Shown: positions 55,466 to 64,000 of the stretch, one piece after another
Numbering within the stretch: the first letter of the stretch is position 1
How the letters are laid out: every line of letters starts with the position of its first letter
Source: Bacillus thuringiensis
GTDB lineage: Bacteria; Bacillota; Bacilli; Bacillales; Bacillaceae_G
Length of the DNA: 64,000 nt
NCBI RefSeq assembly: GCF_022095615.2
Contig: NZ_CP155560.1
Coordinates: 434,001-498,000 of the forward strand
Direction of reading: 5' to 3'
The notes under the pieces: model-generated
What the model saw: only the letters and a program-made list of their open reading frames with translations
Told to the model about the DNA's origin: nothing
Databases searched by the model: none
Translations under genes and position numbers: made by a program

Positions 55466-55642
55466 ATGAAAAGCTTAATGTCTGCGCGTACAATGAGAAA
55501 TCTTAGTAAAACTATTATCGCATATTCGAACGGGGAGCCTGTCTTTAAGGGGAGTCTGCAAGACTTTCTTTTCATGTCTCTCCAAGAAAAAAGAGAACTT
55601 AAAGTAACATCATTCTGTTTCTGCACGAAAGGTGAAAACTAA
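55466..55642 (+). CDS. Small phage-like protein
   Basis: A 58-residue protein, MKSLMSARTMRNLSKTIIAY then SNGEPVFKGSLQDFLFM..., with GGGAG nine bases before the ATG. The pattern 'tIIAYSNGEPVFKGSLQDFL' looks like a small early phage protein. Unknown function; its stop codon lies one base before the next small frame. Confidence 0.45.
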   Translation: MKSLMSARTMRNLSKTIIAYSNGEPVFKGSLQDFLFMSLQEKRELKVTSFCFCTKGEN

Positions 55643-55643
55643 T

Positions 55644-55748
55644 ATGCATACACTTAAAAGATTACTTGTGGCGAAATCTCAAATACGAGAGCTACGTATT
55701 AACGGTCTAATGAACGATAATGCTTTCCCCGAGATATTTACTAATTGA
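55644..55748 (+). CDS. Very small phage-like protein
   Basis: A 34-residue frame (MHTLKRLLVAKSQIRELRIN) that begins right after the stop of the 55466 gene. Coupled translation is possible. Weakly supported. Confidence 0.3.
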   Translation: MHTLKRLLVAKSQIRELRINGLMNDNAFPEIFTN

Positions 55749-56088
55749 TGAAGAGAATGAGGATCAAGGGGAATGAGTGCATTGATCTAGAAGGATACAT
55801 TTATAAAAAAACTGCAAAATCTTTATTTTTTGTTATCGTTAGGGGGAGATTTAGTCTTTTGAGAGTCTGCTTTGGAGCCCGTACGGATTACTACCAATAC
55901 TAGTGAAATAAGCTCATATGTGTTGTAGCATAAGAGTCTATCTATTGTACTTTTATGTAAATGAAGAGGAAAGTATTTCTTTGGATATTTTATTTCATCT
56001 AACAAATTAGTCATTACAATGGACATATTAAAAAAAGACACCTTATGGTGTCTTTTTTACTTTAAAATGCACCTCCATTTAAGCAGGC
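55749..56088. other. Intergenic region with TetR terminator
   Basis: No gene supported. At 56031-56058 a perfect stem AAAAAAGACACC / GGTGTCTTTTTT with a four-base loop is a bidirectional terminator, just beyond the stop codon of the TetR gene. Confidence 0.65.
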
Positions 56089-56679
56089 TTAATTAGCATA
56101 TGAATTCAAAAGATGTCTTATTTGTTCTATAAAATGATGATGGTGTACATTATCTTTTGATACTCGACTAGCCATAATTGCTCCCTCCATCGAAGAAGAA
56201 AGAAAAGAAGCAAGTGATATAACATCTATATCATCTTTAAATTCATTTTTTTCTATTCCTTCTTTAATAAGAGATTCCATTAGTACTACTGTATTATCAT
56301 ATCCTTTTGCAGCTGCAGCATGTAATTCAGGGAAGACATCTGTACTTTCAATTGCAACATTAAGTAAAGGACACCCACCAGCTATTGGAGGATTGTTTGC
56401 CGCATCTTGGTATACAAGGAAGATGGCGATGATTTTATCTATAACATTCTCTTTATTTTCTATAGCCGCATAAAAATGTTTCCATATGATTTCTCCACCT
56501 TTATGAAATGCAGCCAATGCAATTTCATCTTTACTTTTAAATCGGCGATAAATAGCGCCTTTAGGCAGAGAAGCAGCGTCCATGATATCTTGAATGGATG
56601 TACGGGAAATTCCTTGCGTATTGAATAGATACAAAGCTGTTTCGATTATTTTTTCTTTTACTGTATCAACTTTAGTCAT
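56089..56679 (-). CDS. TetR/AcrR-family repressor
   Basis: A 196-residue regulator. ATG with GAGAGGAAAA upstream. The N-terminal HTH is typical ([40 protein letters not shown]). The C-terminal domain is a helical ligand-binding region of the kind with TetR_C_6-like length. The gene faces away from the adhesin gene, and a strong palindrome lies at the adhesin promoter (57039-57065). It probably represses itself or the adhesin; the ligand is unknown. Confidence 0.88.
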   Translation of the reverse strand: MTKVDTVKEKIIETALYLFNTQGISRTSIQDIMDAASLPKGAIYRRFKSKDEIALAAFHKGGEIIWKHFYAAIENKENVIDKIIAIFLVYQDAANNPPIAGGCPLLNVAIESTDVFPELHAAAAKGYDNTVVLMESLIKEGIEKNEFKDDIDVISLASFLSSSMEGAIMASRVSKDNVHHHHFIEQIRHLLNSYAN

Positions 56680-57038
56680 AATTTATTTTCCTCTCAAATC
56701 GAAAATTCGGAATTATTATTTTTACACTTCTGTAGAAATTTTTCTATATTTTAATAGAAGTTTTTAGTATTAATTTTTGCTACATATGTTTAATCCTAAA
56801 TGATGAGTATGTAGTAAGCCATGAGTATATTGCTTCTCTCATGATATAAAATGGAATGTTACTTCCATATTATTATATACGTGGTTGTTAAAAGCAAGTG
56901 CTGAAAGTGTTGGTATATTCGTTGGTACATCGGTTATTAATACACATTTTAAATGATACGTATTTTTATTAATATTGCATAATTTTTATAAAATAATAAA
57001 AAAGCATTTAGAAACAAGGGGAATTATTGTATGATAAT

Positions 57039-57065
57039 AACCGAACCAGACCGACCGGTTCGGTT
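57039..57065. promoter_or_regulatory. TetR-type operator palindrome
   Basis: AACCGAACC (57039-57047) and GGTTCGGTT (57057-57065) form a perfect inverted repeat with a nine-base spacer that itself contains ACCGACC. It follows a TATGAT-like -10 (about 57030-57035) and so would overlap the transcription start before the adhesin gene. GC-rich against an AT-rich background. Likely target of the adjoining TetR protein. Confidence 0.65.
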
Positions 57066-57188
57066 TTGTGAGATTAGAAAGGAGAAGAATTCATTAATAA
57101 AGGAAGATATTTTTAATTTGATATTCTAATAGGATTAAAAATTTAACATAGGAATATTAGAATATACAATAGTAAAAGGGAGTAGGGT

Positions 57189-60100
57189 ATGAAAAAAAAT
57201 CTATCAATATTTATGGCACTGTGTTTGTTAATTCAGTTGGTGTTACCCGGATCTAATATTTTTGCTGAATCAGTAGAGGGAATAGACCATACACTAAAAA
57301 CAAATGAAACAGAAAATATGTGTTACAGACAGCATGAAGGGCATTTAAAGTTTCAATGGCCATTGCATAAAAAGAAAATAGATTTTGTAATTGTGCAGGA
57401 TGCGAGTGGAAGTTTTAAAGATTCTATAGGTAGTGTTAAAAGTGCATTAGAACAGACAGTAGATAAACTAGATCCTAAGACAGATAGAGTAATGGTAACT
57501 AGTTATCAAGATTATAAAGGATACAAAGGAATAAATGGTCGAACCTTAAATAATAGCGGCCCTGGCGTGAAAACGAATTTACATTCGGGTTTGAATAGTG
57601 GGATGGATTCAGCTAAAAAAGGAATTAATGATATTACTCCATTTAGTGGTACGCCAACTGCAAGTGGTCTTCAGTTTGCAATGCAGCAATATGAACAGCA
57701 AAAAGGAGAAAATGATCCAGATAGAGAAACAATTTTCTTACTTGTAACGGATGGAGTAGCGAATGTTCAATTGGATGGATACATTTATAAGACATCTAAT
57801 ACAGTAAGTGATTGGACAGGAAAAGCTTATTCAGGAGAATATCATCAAGATTATAAAGGAGCAATGAATGAAGTTACTAACATAGCAAATGACATTAAGG
57901 GTAAAGGCTATAAATTAGTAACGGCCTTTTGGGAAAATAAAGCAGCACTATCAGCACCAAATAATTACTATGATAAGTATGAAAGTGAAGTTGGACCAGC
58001 ATCAAGACAAGCGCTTCAAAGCATGGCTACAAAGCCAGAGTGGTTTGTTCTATCAAATAACATTGATGAGTTTTCTAAAAGTTTAATTCAAACAGTAAGC
58101 TCAGTTACTAAAAGCGAGAAGGATAAAATGGTTTTAGACTTTAATCGTGATTTAGATGTTATGGATATTCGTGTTGAAGGACCGAATGGTATGAGCACTA
58201 AGCCGATTGTGAAAAATAACCAGTTGATTTGGGATTTAGAGGAGCAACCGGAAGGTGAATATACTCTTATTTATAAGAGTAAAGAAACAAAACCTGATGT
58301 AAATGGATCTGAGGTTACTGGAGGTTTTCTGGTGTCCAGTGATAAAAAGTTTGAAATTCCAACTATAAAGGTGGCACCTAATCCGAATGCGATTGATTGT
58401 GTACCAGGAAAGATTGAAGCTGAAAAGTTAGCGGATAAAAACTTAGTAAAAACAGGAGACAAAATAACATACACAATTATCGCAAAAAATGTATTAGATA
58501 AAACAACAGCAAAAAATGTTGTGATTGAAGATACATTGCCAGAAGGTTTAGAGTTAGATGCATCAAGCATACAGTTGGATGGAAAGAAAGTAGCAGCTGA
58601 AGTAGAAGGAAATAGTTTAAAAGTAACAGTTCCACAAATCAAAGGTGTAGGGGAAGCTATAGTAACTTTTACAGCAAAAGTAACGATGGAAGAAGCGGGA
58701 ACGATTGAAAATATGGCAATCGTGATGGATCTGGAAGATTCTGAGAATCCGCATAAACCGAAAGTATCGATTGAAGTGGAGCCTAAAAAAGAAGGAAATG
58801 TAGTAACGAAGTACGTTGATAAGGATGGAAACGAGTTAGTACCAGGAACGAGTACAACGGATCAAGTAGGAAAAGACTACAAAACAGAAAACAAAGAAAT
58901 CCCAGGATATAAGTTAGTAGAAAAGCCAAAGAATGCCGAAGGTAAGTATGAAGAAGGAACAACGGAAGTAATCTACGTATATGAAAAAGTAGAAGGAAGC
59001 GTAATAACGAAATACGTTGATAAGGATGGGAATGAGTTAGTTCCAGGAACCAATACAACGGATCAAGTAGGAAAAGACTACAAAACAGAGTCAAAAGACA
59101 TTCCAGGATATAAGTTAGTAGAAAAGCCAAAGAATGCCGAAGGTAAGTATGAAGAAGGAACAACGGAAGTAATCTACGTATATGAAAAAGTAGAAGGAAA
59201 CGTGGTAACAAAGTACGTAGATAAGGAAGGAAAAGAATTAGTTCCGGGAACAAGTACAACGGATCAAGTAGGAAAAGACTACAAAACGGAGTCAAAAGAC
59301 ATTCCGGGATATAAGTTAGTAGAAAAACCGAAAAATGCCGAAGGTAAGTATGAAGAAGGAACAACAGAAGTAATTTATGTATATGAAAAAGTAGAAGGAA
59401 ACGTGGTAACAAAGTACGTAGATAAGGAAGGAAAAGAATTAGTTCCGGGAACAAGTACAACGGATCAAGTAGGAAAAGACTACAAAACGGAGTCAAAAGA
59501 CATTCCGGGATATAAGTTAGTAGAAAAACCGAAAAATGCCGAAGGTAAGTATGAAGAAGGAACAACAGAAGTAATTTATGTATATGAAAAAGTAGAAGGA
59601 AACGTGGTAACAAAGTACGTAGATAAGGAAGGAAAAGAATTAGTTCCGGGAACAAGTACAACGGATCAAGTAGGAAAAGACTACAAAACGGAGTCAAAAG
59701 ACATTCCGGGATATAAGTTAGTAGAAAAACCGAAAAATGCCGAAGGTAAGTATGAAGAAGGAACAACAGAAGTAATTTATGTATATGAAAAAGTAGAAGG
59801 AAACGTGGTAACAAAGTACGTAGATAAAGAAGGAAAAGAGTTAGTACCAGGAACAAGTACAACGGATCAAGTAGGAAAAGACTACAAAACAGAGTCAAAA
59901 GACATTCCAGGATATAAGCTAGTAGAAAAACCGAAAAATGCCGAAGGTAAATATGAAGAAGGAACGACGGAAGTAATCTATGTATACGAAAAAGTAGAAG
60001 GAAACGTAGTAACGAAGTACGTAGATAAGGAAGGAAAAGAGTTAGTACCAGGAACGAGTACAACGGATCAAGTAGGAAAAGACTACAAAACGGAGTCAAA

Positions 60101-62144
60101 AGACATTCCAGGATATAAGCTAGTAGAAAAACCGAAAAATGCCGAAGGTAAATATGAAGAAGGAACGATGGAAGTAGTCTATGTATATGAAAAAGTAGAA
60201 GGAAATGTAGTAACGAAATACGTAGATAAAGAAGGAAAAGAGTTAGTTCCGGGAACAAGTACAACGGATCAAGTAGGAAAAGACTACAAAACAGAATCAA
60301 AGGAAATTCCAGGATATAAGCTAGTAGAAAAACCGAAAAATGCCGAAGGTAAGTATGTAGAGGGAACGCAAGAAGTAATCTACGTATATGAAAAGATAGA
60401 AGAACCAAAACCAGAGGTAGAAGGTAGTGTAGTAACAAAGTACGTAGATAAAGAAGGAAAAGAAATCGTACAACGTAATACAACGACAGATAAGGTTGGA
60501 AAAGAGTACACAACAGAAAATAAAGAAATTCCAGGATATAAGCTAGTAGAAAAACCGAAAAATGCCGAAGGTAAGTATGTAGAGGGAACGCAAGAAGTAA
60601 TCTACGTATATGAAAAGATAGAAGAACCAAAACCAGAGGTAGAAGGTAGTGTAGTAACGAAGTACGTAGATAAAGAAGGAAAAGAAATCGCACAACGTAA
60701 TACAACGACAGATAAGGTTGGAAAAGAGTACACAACAGAAAATAAAGAAATTCCAGGATATAAGCTAGTAGAAAAACCGAAAAATGCCGAAGGTAAGTAT
60801 GTAGAGGGAACGCAAGAAGTAATCTACGTATATGAAAAGATAGAAGAACCAAAACCAGAGGTAGAAGGTAGTGTAGTAACGAAGTACGTAGATAAAGAAG
60901 GAAAAGAAATCGCACAACGTAATACAACAACGGATCAAGTAGGGAAAGGCTATACAACAGAAAATAAAGAGATCCCAGGATATAAGTTAGTAGAAAAACC
61001 AAAAAACGCCGAAGGTAAGTATGTAGAGGGAACGCAAGAAGTAATCTACGTATATGAAAAGATAGAAAAACCAAAACCAGAAATAGAAGGTAGTGTAGTA
61101 ACGAAGTACGTAGATAAAGAAGGAAAAGAAATCGCACAACGTAATACAACAACGGATCAAGTAGGGAAAGGCTATACAACAGAAAATAAAGAGATCCCAG
61201 GCTATAAGTTAGTAGAAAAACCAAAAAACGCCGAAGGTAAGTATGTAGAGGGAACGCAAGAAGTAATCTACGTATATGAAAAGATAGAAGAACCAAAACC
61301 AGAGGTAGAAGGTAGTGTAGTAACGAAGTACGTAGATAAAGAAGGAAAAGAGATTGCACAACGTAATACAACAACGGATCAAGTAGGGAAAGGCTATACA
61401 ACAGAAAATAAAGAGATCCCAGGCTACAAGTTAGTAGAAAAACCAAAAAACGCCGAAGGTAAGTATGTAGAGGGAACGCAAGAAGTAATCTATGTATATG
61501 AAAAGATAAAAGAACCAAAACCAGAGGTAGAAGGTAGTGTAGTAACGAAGTACGTAGATAAAGAAGGAAAAGAAATCGCACAACGTAATACAACGACAGA
61601 TAAGGTTGGAAAAGAGTACACAACAGAAAATAAAGAGATCCCAGGCTATAAGTTAGTAGAAAAACCAAAAAACGCCGAAGGTAAGTATGTAGAGGGAACG
61701 CAAGAAGTAATCTACGTATATGAAAAGATAGAAGAACCAAAACCAGAGGTAGAAGGTAGTGTAGTAACGAAGTACGTAGATAAGGATGGAAATGATATAA
61801 TACCGGGAATAAGTACAACAGATAAAGTCGGAAACGATTATCAAACAGAGTCAAAAGACATTCCAGGCTACAAGTTGATAGAAAAACCGAAAAACGCCAA
61901 AGGTAAGTATGTAGAAGGATCAACGGAGGTCATTTACGTATATGAAAAGGTGGAAGAACCGAATGCTCCAATGGATCCAAAAGATTCAAATAATCCAAAG
62001 GAACAATCAAAAGATGAATCTTTGAAAAAAGAAAAGCCTATATTACCAAACACTGGTGCGAAAGAGGGGTCATTATTCTGGGCGATTTTATGTATCATAT
62101 CAGGATTATTACTGATCTCTAATAGAACTAAAAAGAATTTCTAA
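57189..62144 (+). CDS. LPXTG surface adhesin with vWA and 15 MucBP-like repeats
   Basis: A 1,651-residue wall-anchored protein. Signal peptide at residues 1-27. A vWA domain spans about 55-310, with a variant MIDAS site (VQDASGSFKDS; LLVTDGVANV). An Ig-like domain of the DUF11 type (TGDKITYTIIAKNVLDKTTA; LPEGLELDASS) covers about 410-530. Fifteen MucBP-like repeats follow, eight of 67 residues and then longer ones of 74 residues with a Pro-rich (EPKPEVE) link. The end has LPNTG (sortase motif), a membrane helix (LFWAILCIISGLLLISN) and a basic tail. It would bind host or mucus glycans. AAAGGGAG precedes the ATG. Confidence 0.92.
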   Translation: MKKNLSIFMALCLLIQLVLPGSNIFAESVEGIDHTLKTNETENMCYRQHEGHLKFQWPLHKKKIDFVIVQDASGSFKDSIGSVKSALEQTVDKLDPKTDRVMVTSYQDYKGYKGINGRTLNNSGPGVKTNLHSGLNSGMDSAKKGINDITPFSGTPTASGLQFAMQQYEQQKGENDPDRETIFLLVTDGVANVQLDGYIYKTSNTVSDWTGKAYSGEYHQDYKGAMNEVTNIANDIKGKGYKLVTAFWENKAALSAPNNYYDKYESEVGPASRQALQSMATKPEWFVLSNNIDEFSKSLIQTVSSVTKSEKDKMVLDFNRDLDVMDIRVEGPNGMSTKPIVKNNQLIWDLEEQPEGEYTLIYKSKETKPDVNGSEVTGGFLVSSDKKFEIPTIKVAPNPNAIDCVPGKIEAEKLADKNLVKTGDKITYTIIAKNVLDKTTAKNVVIEDTLPEGLELDASSIQLDGKKVAAEVEGNSLKVTVPQIKGVGEAIVTFTAKVTMEEAGTIENMAIVMDLEDSENPHKPKVSIEVEPKKEGNVVTKYVDKDGNELVPGTSTTDQVGKDYKTENKEIPGYKLVEKPKNAEGKYEEGTTEVIYVYEKVEGSVITKYVDKDGNELVPGTNTTDQVGKDYKTESKDIPGYKLVEKPKNAEGKYEEGTTEVIYVYEKVEGNVVTKYVDKEGKELVPGTSTTDQVGKDYKTESKDIPGYKLVEKPKNAEGKYEEGTTEVIYVYEKVEGNVVTKYVDKEGKELVPGTSTTDQVGKDYKTESKDIPGYKLVEKPKNAEGKYEEGTTEVIYVYEKVEGNVVTKYVDKEGKELVPGTSTTDQVGKDYKTESKDIPGYKLVEKPKNAEGKYEEGTTEVIYVYEKVEGNVVTKYVDKEGKELVPGTSTTDQVGKDYKTESKDIPGYKLVEKPKNAEGKYEEGTTEVIYVYEKVEGNVVTKYVDKEGKELVPGTSTTDQVGKDYKTESKDIPGYKLVEKPKNAEGKYEEGTMEVVYVYEKVEGNVVTKYVDKEGKELVPGTSTTDQVGKDYKTESKEIPGYKLVEKPKNAEGKYVEGTQEVIYVYEKIEEPKPEVEGSVVTKYVDKEGKEIVQRNTTTDKVGKEYTTENKEIPGYKLVEKPKNAEGKYVEGTQEVIYVYEKIEEPKPEVEGSVVTKYVDKEGKEIAQRNTTTDKVGKEYTTENKEIPGYKLVEKPKNAEGKYVEGTQEVIYVYEKIEEPKPEVEGSVVTKYVDKEGKEIAQRNTTTDQVGKGYTTENKEIPGYKLVEKPKNAEGKYVEGTQEVIYVYEKIEKPKPEIEGSVVTKYVDKEGKEIAQRNTTTDQVGKGYTTENKEIPGYKLVEKPKNAEGKYVEGTQEVIYVYEKIEEPKPEVEGSVVTKYVDKEGKEIAQRNTTTDQVGKGYTTENKEIPGYKLVEKPKNAEGKYVEGTQEVIYVYEKIKEPKPEVEGSVVTKYVDKEGKEIAQRNTTTDKVGKEYTTENKEIPGYKLVEKPKNAEGKYVEGTQEVIYVYEKIEEPKPEVEGSVVTKYVDKDGNDIIPGISTTDKVGNDYQTESKDIPGYKLIEKPKNAKGKYVEGSTEVIYVYEKVEEPNAPMDPKDSNNPKEQSKDESLKKEKPILPNTGAKEGSLFWAILCIISGLLLISNRTKKNF
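58791..61950 (+). repeat. MucBP-type tandem repeat array
   Basis: Eight units of 201 bp (starts at 58791, 58992, 59193, 59394, 59595, 59796, 59997 and 60198), then longer 222-bp units at 60420, 60642, 60864, 61086, 61308, 61530 and 61752. Units 3, 4 and 5 are nearly identical in DNA, a sign of recent duplication. The repeat lacks stops on the minus strand, so it makes a spurious long open frame there. Confidence 0.9.
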
Positions 62145-62214
62145 CATATGTAAATTTGAAATTAGCACTTTTAAGACGTCACTATAATGCGACAAAGTAG
62201 TTTAGTAAGAACAA

Positions 62215-62251
62215 AGGATATGAATTCAATAGTAAGTTGAATTCATATCCT
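62215..62251. terminator. Terminator after the adhesin gene
   Basis: Perfect 15-bp arms (AGGATATGAATTCAA / TTGAATTCATATCCT) with a seven-base loop, followed by TATTT, 71 bases after the adhesin stop. Confidence 0.75.
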
Positions 62252-62261
62252 ATTTATCATT

Positions 62262-63645
62262 TTAGCCAAGAAGACTCCTTCCTCAAAGAACGCGAAGTGA
62301 GTAGGTGGGAGATGAATTGGCTTCGAACAAGAGATGGCAGGAAGCCATCTTAATTGTTCGACATACATAAAGTGTTACTTCACTATCCATCGAATGTACG
62401 TTTGGTTTATAATATTCATATACCGAAATGGAGGTGAATCAAATGATAATTAATAAAGCCTTTAAGTTTCGTATCTATCCAAATCATGCACAAGCAATTC
62501 TAATTAATAAAACGATAGGTTGTTCTCGCTTTGTATTCAATCATTTCCTATCCCTATGGGATCACGCATATAAAGAAACTGGAAAAGGTTTAACATATGG
62601 TACATGCTCTGCCAAACTTCCTGCCATGAAGAAAGAGTTTGTTTGGCTCAAAGAAGTGGATAGTATCGCTATTCAGTCGTCTGTTCGCAACCTTGCGGAT
62701 GCGTATACACGCTTTTTCAAAAAACAAAATAGTGCCCCGCGTTTCAAATCCAAGAAGAATAACGTACAATCTTATATCACAAAACAAACAAATGAAAACA
62801 TTGCCATTGTAGGAAACAAAATAAAATTGCCAAAACTAGGTCTTGTTCGATTTGCCAAAAGTCGTGAAATAACGGGACGTATTGTAAATGCTACAGTTAG
62901 ACGAAACCCTTCTGATAGATATTTTGTGTCACTATTAGTTGAAACAGAAGTACAAGAACTTCCGAAAACTCATTCTTACATTGGGATAGATGTAGGACTA
63001 AAAGATTTCGCTATTTTGTCAGATGGAAAACCCTATGAAAATCCGAAGTTTTTCCGATTATTAGAAGATAAGTTGGCGAAAGCACAGCGTGTTCTTTCTA
63101 GAAGAATGAAAGGATCATCTCGTTGGAATAAACAACGAGTAAAAATAGCTAGAATTCATGAATACATATCAAATGCTAGAAAAGATTACTTAGACAAAAT
63201 CTCAACTGAAATCATCAAAAACCACGATGTTATCGGTATAGAGGATTTGCAAGTATCAAATATGTTGAAAAATCGTAAGTTAGCAAAAGCAATTAGTGAA
63301 GTATCTTGGTCACAGTTTCGAACCATGTTGGAATATAAAGCAAAATGGTATGGCAAACAAGTCATTGTCGTATCGAAAACATTTGCTTCCAGCCAATTAT
63401 GCTCTTGTTGTGGATATCAAAACAAAGACGTTAAAAATCTAAACCTACGTAAATGGGACTGTCCTTCTTGTCGTACACACCATGATAGGGATATTAACGC
63501 AAGTATCAATATAAAGAATGAAGCAATAAGACTTCTAACCGCAGGGATTGCGGGGTTAGCCTAATCAATTAGAGTTCGATAGAACTTTTTACTTAGGAAT
63601 CCCTCACTTCTAAACGAAGTGAAAGTGGGGGTAGTTCAAGATGGA
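62262..63645 (+). mobile_element. Solo TnpB (IS1341-type) element
   Basis: A tnpB gene without tnpA. The left end, not sharply defined, has imperfect hairpins at about 62270-62375 (ATGGCAGGAAGCCAT). The right end carries CACTTC / GAAGTG then AGTGGGGGTAGTTCAAG at about 63603-63645, as at the right end of IS605-type elements. Such ends encode the omega RNA. The sequence immediately beyond belongs to a pfpI gene. Confidence 0.75.
62443..63564 (+). CDS. tnpB: TnpB RNA-guided nuclease
   Basis: A 373-residue TnpB protein. ATG at 62443 ([20 protein letters not shown]) with GGAGGTG six bases upstream. RuvC-like catalytic residues: Asp in [13 protein letters not shown], Glu in [13 protein letters not shown], Asp in [14 protein letters not shown] zinc-ribbon with CSCCGYQN and WDCPSC lies between the last two. 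Length is normal for an active TnpB. It would be guided by an RNA from the element's 3' end and help keep the element in place. TnpA must come from elsewhere. Confidence 0.93.
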   Translation: MIINKAFKFRIYPNHAQAILINKTIGCSRFVFNHFLSLWDHAYKETGKGLTYGTCSAKLPAMKKEFVWLKEVDSIAIQSSVRNLADAYTRFFKKQNSAPRFKSKKNNVQSYITKQTNENIAIVGNKIKLPKLGLVRFAKSREITGRIVNATVRRNPSDRYFVSLLVETEVQELPKTHSYIGIDVGLKDFAILSDGKPYENPKFFRLLEDKLAKAQRVLSRRMKGSSRWNKQRVKIARIHEYISNARKDYLDKISTEIIKNHDVIGIEDLQVSNMLKNRKLAKAISEVSWSQFRTMLEYKAKWYGKQVIVVSKTFASSQLCSCCGYQNKDVKNLNLRKWDCPSCRTHHDRDINASINIKNEAIRLLTAGIAGLA

Positions 63646-64000
63646 ATTACAGCATTAGATGCAATTGGGCCGTATGAGGTATTTGCTGCAGGAACAAGTA
63701 GTACAATTAAGTTTGTTGCAAAGAAAAAGGGATTGATTAAGCTTGATTCAAAGATGGGCTATTTGCATGCCGATTATAGCTTTTCTGAAATTCACTCAGC
63801 TGATGTTCTTGTTATTCCTGGATGTCGTCCTCCTAGCTATAAGGCACCTATGAATGACAAAGAATCTTTACAATGGATTCGTCAAATACACAAAACTACG
63901 AAATGGACTACAACGGTTTGTAATGGTTCCTTAATATTAGGCGCTACAGGTTTATTAAATGGTGTAAAAGCTACAAGTCATTGGGGATCTTATGAGCTAT
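63621..64000 (+). pseudogene. DJ-1/PfpI-family gene, 5'-truncated by TnpB element
   Basis: Past the right end of the TnpB element the frame reads VVQDGITALDAIGPYEVFAA and, further on, VLVIPGCRPPSYKAP and TTTVCNGSLILGATGLL. This is the DJ-1/PfpI fold with the nucleophile-elbow Cys in VCNGSLIL. The first eight or so residues are missing or replaced by element sequence, and the gene runs off the window. No usual start is visible; a GTG at 63625 would give a short hybrid N-terminus without a good ribosome site. Confidence 0.75.

Noticed and set aside
58783..61923. Long minus-strand open frame opposite the adhesin repeats
   Set aside because: It is an artefact of the repeat, which lacks stops on the other strand. 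It has no ribosome site and a low-complexity Leu/Phe composition.

Overview
The window looks like part of a large, low-GC plasmid of the Bacillus cereus group (B. cereus / B. thuringiensis / B. anthracis type). The main reasons are a TubZ/TubR/TubY partition module of the kind known from pBtoxis and pXO1, strong Bacillus ribosome binding sites, an RsfA-like prespore regulator, SLH and LPXTG surface proteins, and a solo TnpB element. No rRNA, tRNA or CRISPR array was seen.

Layout. 1-3.0 kb holds small and decayed genes, including remains of a RecU resolvase. 3.0-22.2 kb (minus strand) is a Tad/Flp-type pilus locus: RcpC/CpaB, two TadZ/CpaE-like ATPases, TadA, TadB, TadC, three nearly identical pilins, prepilin peptidase and pseudopilin-like proteins. 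It is interleaved with WxL cell-wall proteins, their DUF916/DUF3324 partner (frameshifted), an SLH protein and a large secreted protein. A probable type I toxin-antitoxin locus lies at 14.1-14.5 kb. 22.2-25.5 kb is non-coding, AT-rich and built from degenerate long direct repeats. 25.5-28.2 kb is tubY and tubZR, and 28.2-28.7 kb holds TATATA-type iterons, a likely centromere. 29.8-38.2 kb is a DNA-transfer region: a VirD4/TcpA-like coupling ATPase carrying two FtsK-gamma-like winged helices, two putative Replic_Relax-type proteins and an S1-like protein. It is interrupted by an 878-bp non-autonomous Tn3-type element carrying a Nudix gene. 38.2-42.4 kb is a sugar or polyol operon next to a broken AraC regulator. 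42.5-45.9 kb holds small genes and a dead integrase. 45.9-51.8 kb is a second possible replication region: a putative initiator, an iteron array that grades into a repetitive reading frame, a HTH protein and an RsfA-like regulator. 52-64 kb carries a secreted subtilase, phage-like remnants, a TetR regulator, a 1,651-residue LPXTG adhesin with 15 MucBP-like repeats, and a TnpB element inserted next to a truncated pfpI gene.

Links between regions. The most unusual signal is a family of at least seven hairpins with a U-tract, most built on GGACACACC/GGTGTGTCC arms. Each sits just upstream of the ribosome binding site of a gene in the pilus locus, the transfer region or a small orphan gene. They look like leader terminators (attenuators) and suggest a plasmid regulon controlled by antitermination. 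One of them precedes the S1-like RNA-binding protein.
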